A DNA stretch of 64,000 bases from Karstenula rhodostoma CBS 690.94 (Eukaryota > Ascomycota > Dothideomycetes > Pleosporales > Didymosphaeriaceae), in the NCBI GenBank assembly GCA_010093485.1, contig MU001506.1, positions 310,001-374,000 of the forward strand, given 5' to 3'. The notes under the pieces were generated by a model. The model searched no databases, was not told the DNA's origin, and saw only the letters and a program-made list of their open reading frames with translations. Shown piece by piece: positions 32,836-44,682 of this stretch. How positions within the stretch are numbered: the stretch's first letter is position 1; each line of letters starts with the position of its first letter. Both the position numbers and the translations under genes were made by a program.

Positions 32836-33808
32836 GGTGAGAGGGGAAGGATTGAGAGCGCGCGAGAGGGCTGTCTATCGAAGTTGCATCGATGAAGGTC
32901 GGTGGCTGAGGTGAACGAAAAGTGACAGAGGTCAATCAGTGTATGCCTCTGCTTCAGAGGAACCGGCTTCGCAAAGCGTTGGTTGGGGTGGGCGCGAGCA
33001 TGTTCTGATGGTTGAGTCGCGAGATCTAAAGTTCGCGCCTATGACATCGCTCCCGGCAGCCTGGGCAGCCTTGGCGGCCTTGGCAGCATCAAATCACGTG
33101 CACAACTACAATGGATCCGGGTTTCAGGGCCCAAGTGTTTCCCAATTAGTAGGCCATGAGGGTGTCTAGGTGCGAAGTTTCCTTATCTGAGTAAGTTGAG
33201 GCGAATGCTGGCCTAAGACATCGACTGTAAGTCATCTTAGTCTAAGCTTGGGGCCGTGCCTTCCTACACTTGCTTACCTCTCATCATCTTCGCTGCACGT
33301 CTCCTCAAGTGCGGCCAGGCAGACCTTTGCAGCCATTACACGATATGATCAGGCCATAATGTGTTCCACTTTGGTGCACACTCGCTTCGTCGCTCCGCAA
33401 ATGGAAAGGCCGAAGCCACTTGGGGCGGCTGGGGGCCAGCTCGTGCCTGGAATACGAGGCACTGCATGCTTGTGCCCTTCATGTCCCTCTTGTTCTTTAA
33501 CGTTCGGTTTCCAGCCTCTCTAACAGCCACCAAGCGTGTCTTAACTCTCATCGTTGTTCTTATCTTCTTCGTACCCTTCTTCGAGATACCCATTGTGCAC
33601 TTCACTGACCTTTACTTGCTTCATTTCGTCTCAGCCTCGTCTCATTCTTCGATTCATTGCAAGAATTTGCGGGGTACCCCAGACTCGCACGTTTTTAATT
33701 GAACTTACAATCACTGCAATATCCACTGTTTCCACCGGCATCGTCCGAGCAGAAGCCAGGGCAACATCTTGTACATCGTCCACCTTACACGAGGTACCTC
33801 ATTTCGAC
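32836..33808. other. Divergent promoter region
   Basis: About 970 bp between the divergent Spp2 and Pro/Gln-rich genes. The right half (33480-33800) is pyrimidine-rich and probably the 5' leader of the plus-strand gene. Its frame is open from 33554, but the best start is the ATG at 33809. Confidence 0.5.
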
Positions 33809-35636
33809 ATGGCCTCCACTGCTCCACCTCCACCTTACACAATGCAACCCCAGCAGCTCCCCACATCTGCTCCAGTACCAATGCAAAACGCGTTTTCACA
33901 GCTGCTACCCGAAAAGCAAATGTACGGACAACCCCAGCCGCCACAACCGCAGCATTATGCCCAATCTCCTCCAGGATATCCAGCGCAACAGTCCATACAG
34001 CAGCCAGTGACCCAACAGCCCCTCCAATACCCTCCAAATATGACCCCTCAGCAACAGCAGCAAGTCCAACAAATCATCCAGAGTCTACCGCCCGAGAAGG
34101 TACAGCTATACCAGCAGCAAGCTCAACAGATGATGACTCCTCAGCAACCCATGAGCCCTTCAGCCTTCCAGCAACCACAACAAATCGTCCCACAGCCTCA
34201 GCCCATCCAGCAACCGCAGAGACCGCACTACACTACCACCGCACCCTCCGGTCTATTCGGCCCTAAGCACTCCTCCCACAGCGATCCTTCAAGCCCAAAA
34301 GACGAGCAAAAGACAGACAGCGTGAAGCGTTTCTTCGGCGACACGCTCATCGGCCGCGTAGCCAGGTCCTCCGTCCAATCTGTCACCACCACAATGAAGA
34401 TGCCAACCTCGCTCTCCCCGTGGGGCGACAATAACCCGGTCACACTCCCCAACGTCCGCTACCGCGACGCCGTCCTCTTCACGACGTTCGCCTTCGTCGG
34501 CGCACCCTTAGTAGACGGCATCTCAGACGGCGTGACGTCTGCGTTCGGCGCGGACAGCTTCATCTCAGAGATTGTGGCTTCGGGCGCGGACACCATAGTC
34601 GGCTCAACGGTCATAAAATACGGTGTCTTTCAGATCGTTGAGCAGGCCATCGACAAGGGCATCATCGAGCATATGCTTCCAGAGGAGGAGAAGATGCTGG
34701 TTACAACCGGCGTGAAGAGCTTGCAGGTGGGCATCAAACACAAACTGATGGGCGTTGATGCGGATCTCCGCTTCGTAGGCATCTATCCCGCCCGCGACTC
34801 GCAAGCCTGTGAGAAAGGATGGTTCTGTCCGTATCTGTTCGCCTCTGCAAGAACACCGTCTGTGCCGCGGGCGAACGACTTCGGCATCTGTCAGTTCTTT
34901 GGGCCGTTCTTGGGTGGTGAGTGTCCCCTTTTCCTCCTCATCCCCAATATCACCCGGTGATTTCCGAAAGACAGCGGTATTCGTAGATGTACTAAGTGCA
35001 GTGTACAGGTGACTACCTCCTCGCGCACAAGCTCCTCGCCGAATCCACCCACACCCTCGCCCTCTGCGACCCCAACCCCCAAGCCGATATCGGCACGAAC
35101 CGCCTCGTCGTCCTCTTCACAGGAATCGCGCCCTACCGCGCAAACATGTGGTCGACATCGCGCCGCCCAGGCTGTGGTAAGTCACGCCCTTCCCGTTCCC
35201 TCCTGCAGCTAGCTGCCACCCCATTCACACAGACACCCCAAGCTCAACCAAAGAGATCCCTAACCTCGCACCCCCAGGCACCATAATCTTCCACCTCCTC
35301 TCCGGCTGCCCCGCCCTCGTCATCCCCGTGACCTCCCGCGCCCCAATCTGCGCCTGGTCCCCCTGGACGCTCTCCCAGATGCGCACCGCGCAGTACGCCG
35401 TCAACCCCATTCCTGGCAGCTACGCCCCTGAATGGCAACACGAGCAGATCTGCGAGTATTTGGATACTATTATCAGCGTGCCGCATTGCAAGGAGAGTGT
35501 TAGAGAGCGGTACGTCGACGTGCTGGGCAGGATGGTGAGTCTGGTCATCAATGGGGCGCTCGCGCTGGAGAAGTGTAGGCCGGTGCTGGGGAAGCTGGAT
35601 GCGGAGAGGGCGGGGGTGGTCATGTTTAGATATTAG
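33809..35636 (+). CDS. Unknown protein, Pro/Gln-rich N-terminus with conserved globular part
   Basis: Three exons (33809-34916, 35009-35176, 35278-35636; introns 92 and 101 bp, all phases agree), 544 aa. Residues 1-170 are Pro/Gln-rich and low in complexity (MQPQQL, QQQQQVQQ), as in amyloid- or condensate-prone regions. From ~175 a folded region begins: FFGDTLIGRVARSSVQSVTTTMKMP, then an alternating helix/strand part with small-residue helices near 235-280. The C-terminal half contains Cys/Trp-rich strands (GWFCPYLFASARTP, GCPALVIPVTSRAPICAW). No signal peptide or clear membrane helix is present. I do not recognise the family; the splice structure and long GC-rich frames make it a confident gene. 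Confidence 0.75.
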
Positions 35637-35915
35637 AGTGGAGCGGATTGAGGGGGCGGGTGGTGTGGAGAAAAGGGTGGATACCATACCACGTCCGGGA
35701 AGTAGCATGCATGATGAATTACGATTCGCGAACAGAAACAGTAGGAATTCTATGAACATCTATCAAATACTTTTGGAAGTGCGTATGCGTGGGCTGGCTA
35801 AAGTTAGGTACATATGCACAAGGTAACGAATGCAACGATGCGTCTCCTCTTCCTTCCACCATCTACATATGTTCGAGTAAGGACCCCCCGCCACCCTCGA
35901 CCTTCACCCTCATCT

Positions 35916-37301
35916 TCAGAGACCGAGTAGAGCACTAGCACCAGGCTCGCTGCAGACATACACCACATCGTGGTTGTTCGTGAAGCCATTGAAGCGAGTG
36001 GCCGAGCACTTCGTGTACGCGCCCATATCCTCAAAGTACAGCCAGTCATTGACGTTGAGCACCTCGGGGAACGAGCACGATGACGAGATGACATCGATGC
36101 CGTCGCAGGTGGGGCCCCAGATGGAGTACTCGACCACCGACGGTGTGTCGTAGCCCGAGCGGCGCACGTCGTACAGAATGTCGTCGCCGTTCTTCAGCAC
36201 GCGCGGCACCGGGTGCTGGTGGTCGAAGATGATGCTGCTGAAGTTACCGTAGACGCCGTCGTTCATGTACAACATGTACGAGGTGGTGCCGAGCGTGGCG
36301 TCGGCGACGGTGCGGCGCGCGATCACATGGCACGCGAGCGTGAAGGCTGTGGAGACGAAGTAGCGTCCGGGCTCGCCGATGATGCGGATGTGCGGCGGGA
36401 AGTACTCGTCAAGTGAGGCGGTGAGGACCGCTGCCATGGGCTCAAAGGACTCGTCGCCCGTGAAGCCGCCGCCGACATCCAGTGTATGCATGGCGAAGCC
36501 GAGGGCAGCGGCCTGGTCGAAGACGAAGCGCGCGTCTTGGACGGCTTTGATGAAGGCCTTGGGGTCAGAGGCACCGGAGCCGACGTGGAAGGCCACGCCA
36601 ACAACGTTGAGCTCCAGCTTCTTCGCAAGCTCGAGCAGCTCGCCCGTGGTGTCCACGCAAGCGCCGAACTTCTGGCTGAGACGGCAAAGGCTGGCAGAGT
36701 CATCGGTCAGGATGCGGAGGTAGAGCTCGGCATCGGGAGCGATCTGCTTGGTCTTGTAGAGCTCGTCGGCATTGTCAAAGGTCATCTGCTTGACTCCGGC
36801 ATTGGTGGCATAGCGGAGGTAGCCCTTGGTCTTGCACGGCTGGGCGTAGATGATGCGGGCGGGATCGACGCCCATTTTCAAAACCGTCTCAATCTCATTC
36901 TTGGAGGCGCAGTCGAAGCCCAAGCCCAGCTCGGACAGCAGGCGAAGGACCTGAGGGTCGGGATTGCACTTGACCGCTGGAGTCATGTCAGTGCCGATCT
37001 ACGCGCAATGCACGAGAGGGGACTCACCATAGTGCGGCTTGACACGGCCCAAGTTCTTCTTCCAGCGAAGGTGCTGGCGATAGACCTCGCCCAGGTCAGC
37101 GACGAAGAAGGCATCCTCGTCGCCAACATCGCAGGTATCCGGGTCAACAGCCTCAACACGGCTCTTCAAAGCCTCCCCTTTCAATTGTCTGGACAGCGCG
37201 GCGCCATGGTTGTCGGTCGTACCAAGAGTCGGTTCGACTGATTTGCAATCTTGGTAGGTAAACTTATATTCCTCAGTTGGCGTGATAGCGGAAGGTGCCA
37301 T
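35916..37301 (-). CDS. SPE1: Ornithine decarboxylase
   Basis: Two exons (37301-37028 and 36976-35916; intron 51 bp), 444 aa. It is a fold-type III PLP enzyme. The PLP lysine lies in YAVKCNPDP (about residue 94, just after the intron), with HVGSGASD and the glycine-rich phosphate-binding GEPGRYFV further on. The catalytic cysteine motif near the C-terminus is WGPTCDGIDVI. The enzyme converts ornithine to putrescine, the first step of polyamine synthesis in fungi, in the cytosol. The N-terminal ~50 residues are variable, as in other fungal ODCs, where this part and antizyme control turnover. Closest alternatives (lysine or arginine decarboxylases of the same fold) are less likely given the WGPTCDG context. 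Confidence 0.95.
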
Positions 37302-39752
37302 TCCCTGGATGTTGAGTCCGGAGTAATGTGCTATAAGTGGATTTTGGTTTGTCTGGGGGCGCCGGGGCGTATTAAGGAGGTTTGAAGGGTGTGAAGCCGA
37401 GACTGGCTTGTGGGCGAGGTCTCCTCGACTCTTCCTCTTCGAGAGGAAGAACTACAGAGACTCTATGCGGCAGCTGAGAGTGGTGCGATTCGGGGATTCG
37501 GTTGGCCTCGGGAGGAAACAACGCGCGCTCGAGATCGGCCTTAGTAGTCTGCAACCGGAGGAGGCAGGTTGTTGCACGTGTGCGGTGAAGGTCGAGCAGA
37601 TGCAACTTGAAGGTCGAAGAGGAGGCTGGCCGGGGCCGTCTTGGAGGGATTGCCTTTGCACTGACCAAAGGCTGTCGCTGGAAGCGAGTAATGAGCGATA
37701 AACGGCAGGCACGTCGGGGTGAGGTGCTGCGGGCTAGTGGGAGGGGATGGTGGAGGTGTTGTGGAGGAAGACAGGCCAGGATCTAATTTTCACCTGAACG
37801 TGCGATCCTCGCCGCAGTGTATGCAAATGGCTCATTAAGTAATGCACTCAATCCCAATGCTGCGCTAATGGCCACGCCCCGGCCCACCAGAATTTTGCCC
37901 TGACATCACCAAAGCCACCCCCGATCCACCAGTAGCGTGCCTGGGAAACAGCCCACAGCCCACAGCCGTCGCCCCGCTACCGCTGTGAATAGCTTCATCG
38001 ATCGATCTCAAAGGCTGAATGGCGGATGTCGGACCGTAGGACATGCTGGCTCGTCACTGACCGCCAGAGCAGGTTTTGATTGCTCCAGACAGCCATCGGC
38101 AAGCAAACGATGACTCCTACGCTAAATATATCCCTCAGAGCGCGCTGTTGTGGTTGCACAGGATGGCAGCGGATAACCGTGTATGCATTTATGCCGCAGG
38201 CAAGGCGTTGATGCACTTTCACGTGTCACCGTTGCGGTAAACCAAAGATGTGGGCCAGCTCCACATCTTGCCCAATGTGCCTCCATTCGTGATGAAGACC
38301 GCATGTGCATGGCCTCGATATTGCGGAGTGAGAGCACTGCCCGAGCGAGATCCTAACATGCTTGGGCATCGCAAGTTTCTCGAAGGACCTTGCATGATAC
38401 CGTGCTAGGGAACGTTCCAACCACTGCGTCGAGCCCCACCGCAGAGGAGCGCCAAGCTGTACGTCCAGAAAACGACCGTCCCACTTCATCCAACATCGCA
38501 TGGCCACGACAATTCGCCAAATTCCCAACGGGCGAGCTTAGCAGTGTATGTCCATGCCCACCCTCAGTCTTCACCATATGCATGCTAATTCTCTCAGGAA
38601 CCTTCGGGCGAGCTTTGCCGTGAACCCAAACATTGCGACACACATCGGACGCATCATCCTCATCTTCCCGATCCTTGGAAGCATCCCTCCGATTTGCCCA
38701 GCATGGAACATGTCCCGACCTATCATATAAGAGCCCTTCGCGACGTAGTTACTCGATCTCGCTCTATGCGCAACAAAAGATCTCAACACGGTAGCGCTGC
38801 ATTCGTCCTACTTGCTGCCAACACCCACCCCGAAGACAAGAGCATTCCCTGTACGTGTCTCGAGCGGATAAAGTTGGGAATGGCTTTGGTTCTGCGGAGG
38901 CAGGTTGTCGCCACGGCTGGGACAGCGAAGAAGCGACCGATACGGTTGAGGAGGCTCGTTTGGTCAAGGACATGATCGAAAAGATCAGGGTATGGCCATG
39001 CACCGGTGGCATTCGGTTGCTTGACTGGTATGCATGGATGGACATGGGCGATCAAGAGATAGCATGTATTAGCGTCACGGACGCTCGATCTGACCATAAT
39101 CGACCCGGAAACACTCGTGCATTGTGATGAGATCCCAAGATTCCAGGAGATACAATACTTGAGAAAGAATGTATGCGTTTTGCCGTGGCTTGCATAAGCA
39201 CGCAACCTCACAATCGATAGTAAAATCCCGTGGGGAGAATTTGGCAAGGCTTCCAAGGAGAAGAATGGTACGCGTGTTGTGGGATATACTGAGACCAAGA
39301 CGTCAACCAAGAATGAAAACATGGCACAGATCATGAACTGGCTCAAGAGATAGCTGTACAGGGGTAACACCGTCAGGACGTACTCGATTGGAGTTGCAAG
39401 AATAGATGATGTAGGCTTTGGAGCTTTTCTAATCAGACTGGTTGCGGTGTATATGTTGAAAGCTTCCGGGCTTCCTCGGTGAGGGTAGCTGCAGTGGAGA
39501 TGTCTTCCCATTCCACGGCTCAGAGTCTTCCAGGACGAGAAACATTCGAAGTGAAGAGCAATTGTATGAGGGAGCTTGGTGAACGGAGAGAAGGAGGATG
39601 ATTCACCTGCGTTCGCTGCCACTTCGCTCTTGCCTTGCCAGTCACTCACCTCCGCCCACAAAACCCAATCTCTCTTGCAAAACACCACTCTCCGCAGACA
39701 CCATCTCCTTCTACAAGTCTCTCCCTTCTATCTCCACATCCGCGACCCCACC
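37302..39752. other. Long divergent intergenic region upstream of ornithine decarboxylase
   Basis: About 2.45 kb. The part next to the ODC start (37302-37800) should be promoter and 5' leader. Short minus-strand frames begin there, but I cannot show they are regulatory uORFs. A minus-strand frame of about 300 codons (38783-39688) is discussed under rejected items. Confidence 0.5.
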
Positions 39753-40367
39753 ATGGCCTTCGCCACCATCTCCGCCTCTTCGTCTTCGGGCGCCAGGCCC
39801 TTTCTCGCCCAAGACCTTCCCGCGAAGGCATTTCCGCCCGCCCTCCGGGGCAAGATCGACTACGCCCTTCTGCGCCTGGACGAGCGCATCAAGAGCGTCC
39901 ACTTCGCCGAGACCGGGCCCATCGACAGGCCGCCTTCGAAGGCCGATCGCTACAAGTTCACCTTGTGGCGTGGGACCGCCTCGTCCCCCCACACCAAGCT
40001 CCCAGGCGTTTACGCCTTCCGCGAAGCCGCCGACCTCGAGCTGATGAAGCTCATCGCCTCCGCCTTCGAGCACGTCGAGAACTGGTCGGAGCTCGACGCA
40101 GACCGGACCGCCAACCCCGCCGGCTTCGGGTTGCAGTTCGTCGGCCGCGAGGAAGTCGGCTGGTCCCTGGACCAGCACGGCTGCCTCGCGCTGGCGCAAC
40201 TCTCCCGGGACGGCGCCGAGGTGGAATGGCTGTACGTGAAGGCGGAAGTGGGCGAGGACCAGGCCCCGCTTCCCCCGGGCAACGTGCTGCCCATCGACCC
40301 CCTCCCCACCGCCGACAATCCTTCGGGCTTCAAGAAGTTTTCGATGACTCCGAAGACACGGCGCTGA
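39753..40367 (+). CDS. Unknown small soluble protein
   Basis: Single exon, 204 aa, from an ATG in good context (CACCATGG) after a pyrimidine-rich leader. Very GC-rich third codon positions support real coding. The N-terminal ~20 residues are Ser/Ala-rich. Residues 30-190 look like an alpha/beta domain with RGKIDYALLRLDERIKSVHF, LWRGTASSP and AFEHVENWSELDADR segments. There is no signal peptide, membrane span or family I recognise. High GC also keeps other frames open here, but this frame alone has a sensible start and protein composition. Confidence 0.65.
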   Translation: MAFATISASSSSGARPFLAQDLPAKAFPPALRGKIDYALLRLDERIKSVHFAETGPIDRPPSKADRYKFTLWRGTASSPHTKLPGVYAFREAADLELMKLIASAFEHVENWSELDADRTANPAGFGLQFVGREEVGWSLDQHGCLALAQLSRDGAEVEWLYVKAEVGEDQAPLPPGNVLPIDPLPTADNPSGFKKFSMTPKTRR

Positions 40368-40755
40368 GCCTTGGGCTCGGTGCTAAGAGGGCTTCTCGCC
40401 AGAAATGGTCTCTTCTCCCTTCCAAACGGTAAAAGCAAGTAGTCCCCAGCAACGAGCTTGCGGTTCAACGTACCGCTGGGGTCTAGTAGCCATTGTTTGG
40501 CGAAGCTAAGACAAGCTCAGTAGATAGTATCGCAGAATGGGATCCAGTAGGAGCTGAGTAAGTAGTATCGCTGAATGCACTCGAGTATTTTGAGATAGCC
40601 GTACTTCCATGTGTTTTGTTTACATGTATCTCTACTTCGCGATAAAACGAGCGATAGGTTATGTACAAAAATCCAAATCAATCTAGGAGCCCATCCCACT
40701 TCTAAAGTAGCCCCATCATCCTTTTCTCACCAAGACCTTCGCGTCCTGAGCCCAT
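40368..40755. other. Convergent 3' region
   Basis: About 390 bp between the converging unknown gene and the cellobiohydrolase gene; probable 3' UTRs, with no coding sequence seen. A TCGCAGAATGGGATCCAGTAGGAGCTGAGTAAGTAGTATCGC stretch contains the short repeat AGTATCGC-GAATG. Confidence 0.4.
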
Positions 40756-42521
40756 CTACGGGAGGCACTGGGAGTACCACTGGCCCTGCGACTTGCAAGT
40801 TCCCGCCGCGCAAGTGAACGGTCCTCCCCAGCCCTGACCACCACACTGTCCGTACAGCGGAGCACCAACGCCAGTTCCAGACGTAGGCGTAGAAGAGGGG
40901 GCGCGGGAAGAAGAAGCAGAAGAAGGAGTGCTGGAAGAAGAAGAAGGAGGAGTGCCAGGCGTGGTGCCCGAGCCAGACCCGAAGGTAGAGCCGATAGCGC
41001 CGATCTTGATGTTGCCGTAGATGACCTGCGAGTTGGGGCTGTTCTTCTCGACGTCGGCGGGCACGCCGGAGGTGATGGCGCAGGTTCCGCGGGCAACACC
41101 GGGCGTAGAAGGGTCCTTGTCAGTAGGGTAAGTAGAGTCGAGCCAGAGCATGTTGACGGCGTGGTCGTCCCAGACGGAAAGCGCCAACACCATACCGCGG
41201 TTGATTGCACCGCCCATGGCGTTGAGCCCACCTAGCTCCTCAAACATGTTGTTGTCGCCGAAGGCAGTCTTCTGGGCATTGCAGTACGCGTCCGTGATGC
41301 TGTTTCCGGTGACGCCGGCGACCTTGCTCACGCTGTTGTCGATGACCTTGCCGTTCTGGACGTACTTGCGGCGGATCTCGGTGAGCTTTCCGGTGTCGGT
41401 GCCGTCGTTGGTGATGAACTGGGTGACGACGGTGAACTTGGACTTTGTGTCGACCGTCTTGCCGGGGCCGTAGAAGGAGGTGTCGCCCTGGCGGTAGCTG
41501 TTGAAGTCGCAACCGTCCTTGTCGCACACGCCCTTGTAGCGTTCGTCGCCGTCGCCGCACTCGGTACCACTGCATCGGAGGAGGCCGTTGTTGCTGCAGA
41601 CGTGGGGAGTGTAGGCAGCGGAGATTGCGTTGGCTTCCCAGATCTAGAAGAATGATCAGCATCATGCTTACTCGCCGCTTGTGTCTGAAATACTGACATC
41701 CATCTCGTGGCAGCAAGCTCCGTATTTGCCGGCACCGGCGTTGTCATCGTTGTTGCTGGGGACCCAGCCTTCGGAGTTGGCCTGGAAGATGTTAGTCTTT
41801 AGGTCTGATTTAGGAAGTATGGAAAGTACAGAGAGAAGGACGTTTGCTACTTACTTCACCGGAAATGAACTTAATGTCGTGGGGGCACTGCGTGTCGCAG
41901 TATCCTGTACCGTATTTGGCACCGGCCTTGTTGCCAGGGTACTTGCTGAGACCGCCATCCTCATCCATCTCCACAAAGTACAAGGCGCCGTTCAAACCGC
42001 AGGGCAATTGTGACACATCGACGTCGAACTGGTGATGGTCAGCTGTTGGCTCGAATTCATGGCTCGGGTGTGCTATTTACAGTGAATTCCTTGTTAAGAA
42101 GCTTGAACATGAAGTACTTAGACTCAGAGGCCATCAAGTACAACCTGGATCCAATGTTCTTGCTGTAGGTGCCCTGGGTCACGAACTTGAGCGTAAGAGC
42201 ATTGCTTGCAGCCGTGACACCATATGTGCTAGTGTAGTCCGCACCGTCGAGAGCGCAGTTTGAGGCGCAAGACTTGTTGTCGGGGCAGAAGGTCGTGTTC
42301 CATTTGTTGCCATTGTAGCAGTTGTCAGCGCTTTTTGTGGAATGCAGCCAGCGCCAGTTAGCATCAAGCGTGACCGAAGTCGAGATGGTCGAGCATGATC
42401 CAGCGGCCGAGCAAGATTGGATGGGTAGAGAGGGGTGGTTCTCCGTTGTCAGCGTGCCGACCTGCTGGGCGGACACACCTGCCGCGAAAAGAGAAGAGAG
42501 AATGCCGGCCTTGGAGAACAT
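40756..42521 (-). CDS. cbh1: GH7 cellobiohydrolase I with C-terminal CBM1
   Basis: Four exons (42521-42081, 42028-41855, 41781-41698, 41643-40756; introns 52, 73 and 54 bp, all phase 0), 528 aa. A secretion signal ([18 protein letters not shown]) precedes QQVGTLTTE, the mature N-terminus typical of GH7. Conserved landmarks include [38 protein letters not shown] and [14 protein letters not shown]. The catalytic E-x-D-x-x-E motif (EMDIWE) is split by intron 3 after EMD. The many paired cysteines fit the ten-disulphide fold. A Ser/Thr/Pro linker (about 445-490) leads to a CBM1 cellulose-binding module with [10 protein letters not shown] and a final SQCLP. It hydrolyses crystalline cellulose from reducing ends, releasing cellobiose, outside the cell. 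Length fits CBH rather than the shorter endoglucanase branch. Confidence 0.95.
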
Positions 42522-42555
42522 GGCGAAGTATTGAAGTTGCTGCTTGAGGTTGACT

Positions 42556-42936
42556 GCGGAGCGTGCTGTTCAAGTGCCCTGAGTGCCTACCTTATATACA
42601 TCGTAGGTGTATCGCGCTCAGCCACAGAGTCGCCACCATACTGCTATGTCGTTGTAGGTGGTGTGTAAATTGACACCAGCCACACCGAACCGTCGTTCCG
42701 CTACCGAACGCTCGCTTCAAGCTCTTCTCCGCAATATTCCTGTACAGGAAAACCTTCTCATACCGCTTTCGGAGACAATAGCAATCTAATTGTCTGGGTC
42801 AGTGGTCGTCGGTGGCGTGTAGGAGACGTGTATATGAAAAAAGGGGCCAGGGCCGGGAAGGGATTCCGCAGATCTTGAGGCTCTTCAGGGGCACTGGAGG
42901 CACTATCGTACCAGGACCGGGATGTACTGCCTGGGG
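42556..42936. promoter_or_regulatory. cbh1 promoter: TATA box and CreA-like sites
   Basis: On the minus strand, TATATAAG at 42591-42598 lies about 70 bp before the cbh1 ATG, a plausible TATA box. Three matches to the carbon-catabolite repressor consensus SYGGRG lie upstream: GCGGAG at 42556-42561, CTGGAG at 42894-42899 and CTGGGG at 42931-42936. Such 6-mers are common by chance; the clustering and the gene type make regulation by CreA plausible, not shown. Confidence 0.4.
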
Positions 42937-44682
42937 AAGTGCTCGAAGGCGTCTCGAAGCCTTCCCGTACAGGTGTAGCTTCAGTTGGTGTTGATCTCTC
43001 GGTAGTCATGTTCCAGGCCCGCAATGTTGACTGGTGGAAATCCCGGGGTACGCATCAAGAGCCCCGTTCAGGAGCTTCTCGTGACCTACATGCAGGCCGC
43101 TACTAAGGCATTCCTATATTGGTCCACGTGCCTCAAGAACATTCGAGCAAAATTTGACCTGCGCTAGGAACCATTGCACCGTCTAGTGTAAAAGTTCCAG
43201 ACGCTTTGAGGACAAGATAATGGCAGTATAACGATCCCTTCAGCCCGCGACCATAGGAGCAGGGCATAGGCATGGGCAAGCCTATAGAGCAGCCCTGGAA
43301 GCTTGCAAAGTTTCCCAGATACACGGTCCCTGTTCGAGGGGCAACATTGAGATACACGATGGAATAAGCCTAGAGAACGAGAGTGTATATCTAGCGCTTG
43401 TACAACTCGGATCAGGTCTTGGTCGTGCTTGAGTGGTGAACAAGCAATATAAACGTCGCAGTGTCGGTACGAATCCCGGTCCTATATTCGCCACTTCTTA
43501 TAGCTCCACTGTCTGCGAACAGCTACCGAGTGGCGTGAATCGAGTTCGACTCGCAATTCGAAAAAAACTTCGGCTGCACGCTCGGTCATGATTAGATGAG
43601 CTGCATCGTGATCCTGCGCACTAAGTGCAGCGCGAAGAGGAGGCGAATACCAGAGGTTGACGACGGGCCGTGATCCTACGAAGCTAAAGACCGAGGTAAG
43701 CACACATGTGCAGTCGCTGTAACCGGGTTTCCCCCATCATCAGGCAATGTGACCCACGTTTGGGACTGCGGGTGCAATCTGGCCGATATTGCGGGCGTGG
43801 GTTCACGATCAAGTGCCCCCGCGTTTTGGAAGTCCAGATTTTCCGGAGCACGGCCCCAGCCACGCGAAAACCACACGGAGCAGGTGATCCCGCGCGTAGC
43901 GGAACAGCGCCAGCGGACACAATGGACCGAACCCTTCGCAAACGACTGCACTGGCCGTACTTCTGGACAGCAATGCGTGACTTTCTGGAGCATCCGGACC
44001 GAGACCTGCATGGGTAGGCGCACTGGTGGTACGTCCCTTTCGAGTTCCCAAGACGACACGGCATTGACATCTGCAGTGTTGGCATGCCTTTAAAACCGTC
44101 AAAACCATACCAATGTTAGTCCACCAACTTCTATACGAATGCCCTTGGACTCAGCGCTGCGAGTCTACCACTTTCCCTATTGAGGCAGGACAGGTCAGCC
44201 CCATGCTTGATTTGCGGGTCAGGTACCCCCTTTCGTCGACATAAACGGGCCAGACCGATGCGTTTCGCTACTGTTCTTGCGATCCAGTGAGTACGAGTAT
44301 GGTGCTCAGCGCAACTACAAGCCTCTCAAGTTGCCAACATACTGTGCTTGCTCGGTGGACATCGTGACTTCGGCGAGATCCAAGGCTCGTAGCATCAAGA
44401 TAATGACGACGCCTCGTATTCATGTCTATGACAGACATTGCAAGGCCTGCATGTGGCTGCCGCCACGCGATGCCAATACCGTGCGCACGGGAGCTGAGGC
44501 GGAATACGAGGTCGAGCTGGTTAGCTCGCGTTGCACACCACCTGCCTATCCCATGGATCCGTCCTCTTCGAAGAAAACGCCGTCTTACGCTCGAATCGTC
44601 TCCGCCATGTTTGGTTCATTTTCTCACGTTCGCTACTGTTGATACGAGTTGTGGCAGCGTCGCCACGTTGCGCTCAGACGCG
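42937..44682. other. Intergenic region, no gene seen
   Basis: About 1.7 kb between divergent cbh1 and the cell-surface pseudogene. Open frames on both strands (43676-44108 and 44277-44642) overlap one another and have no motif. A GGTACGAATCCCGG sequence near 43466 resembles a tRNA B box, but no A box or fold accompanies it. Confidence 0.5.

Noticed and set aside
38783..39688. Minus-strand open frame of about 300 codons upstream of the unknown gene at 39.75 kb
   Set aside because: It starts with non-ATG codons, overlaps the leader of the plus-strand gene, has no domain and an unlikely composition (many Cys, His, Trp). Probably chance openness; RNA-seq would settle it.
43430..43500. Possible tRNA 3' half (GGTACGAATCCCGG)
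   Set aside because: No A box, no acceptor stem and no cloverleaf could be formed.
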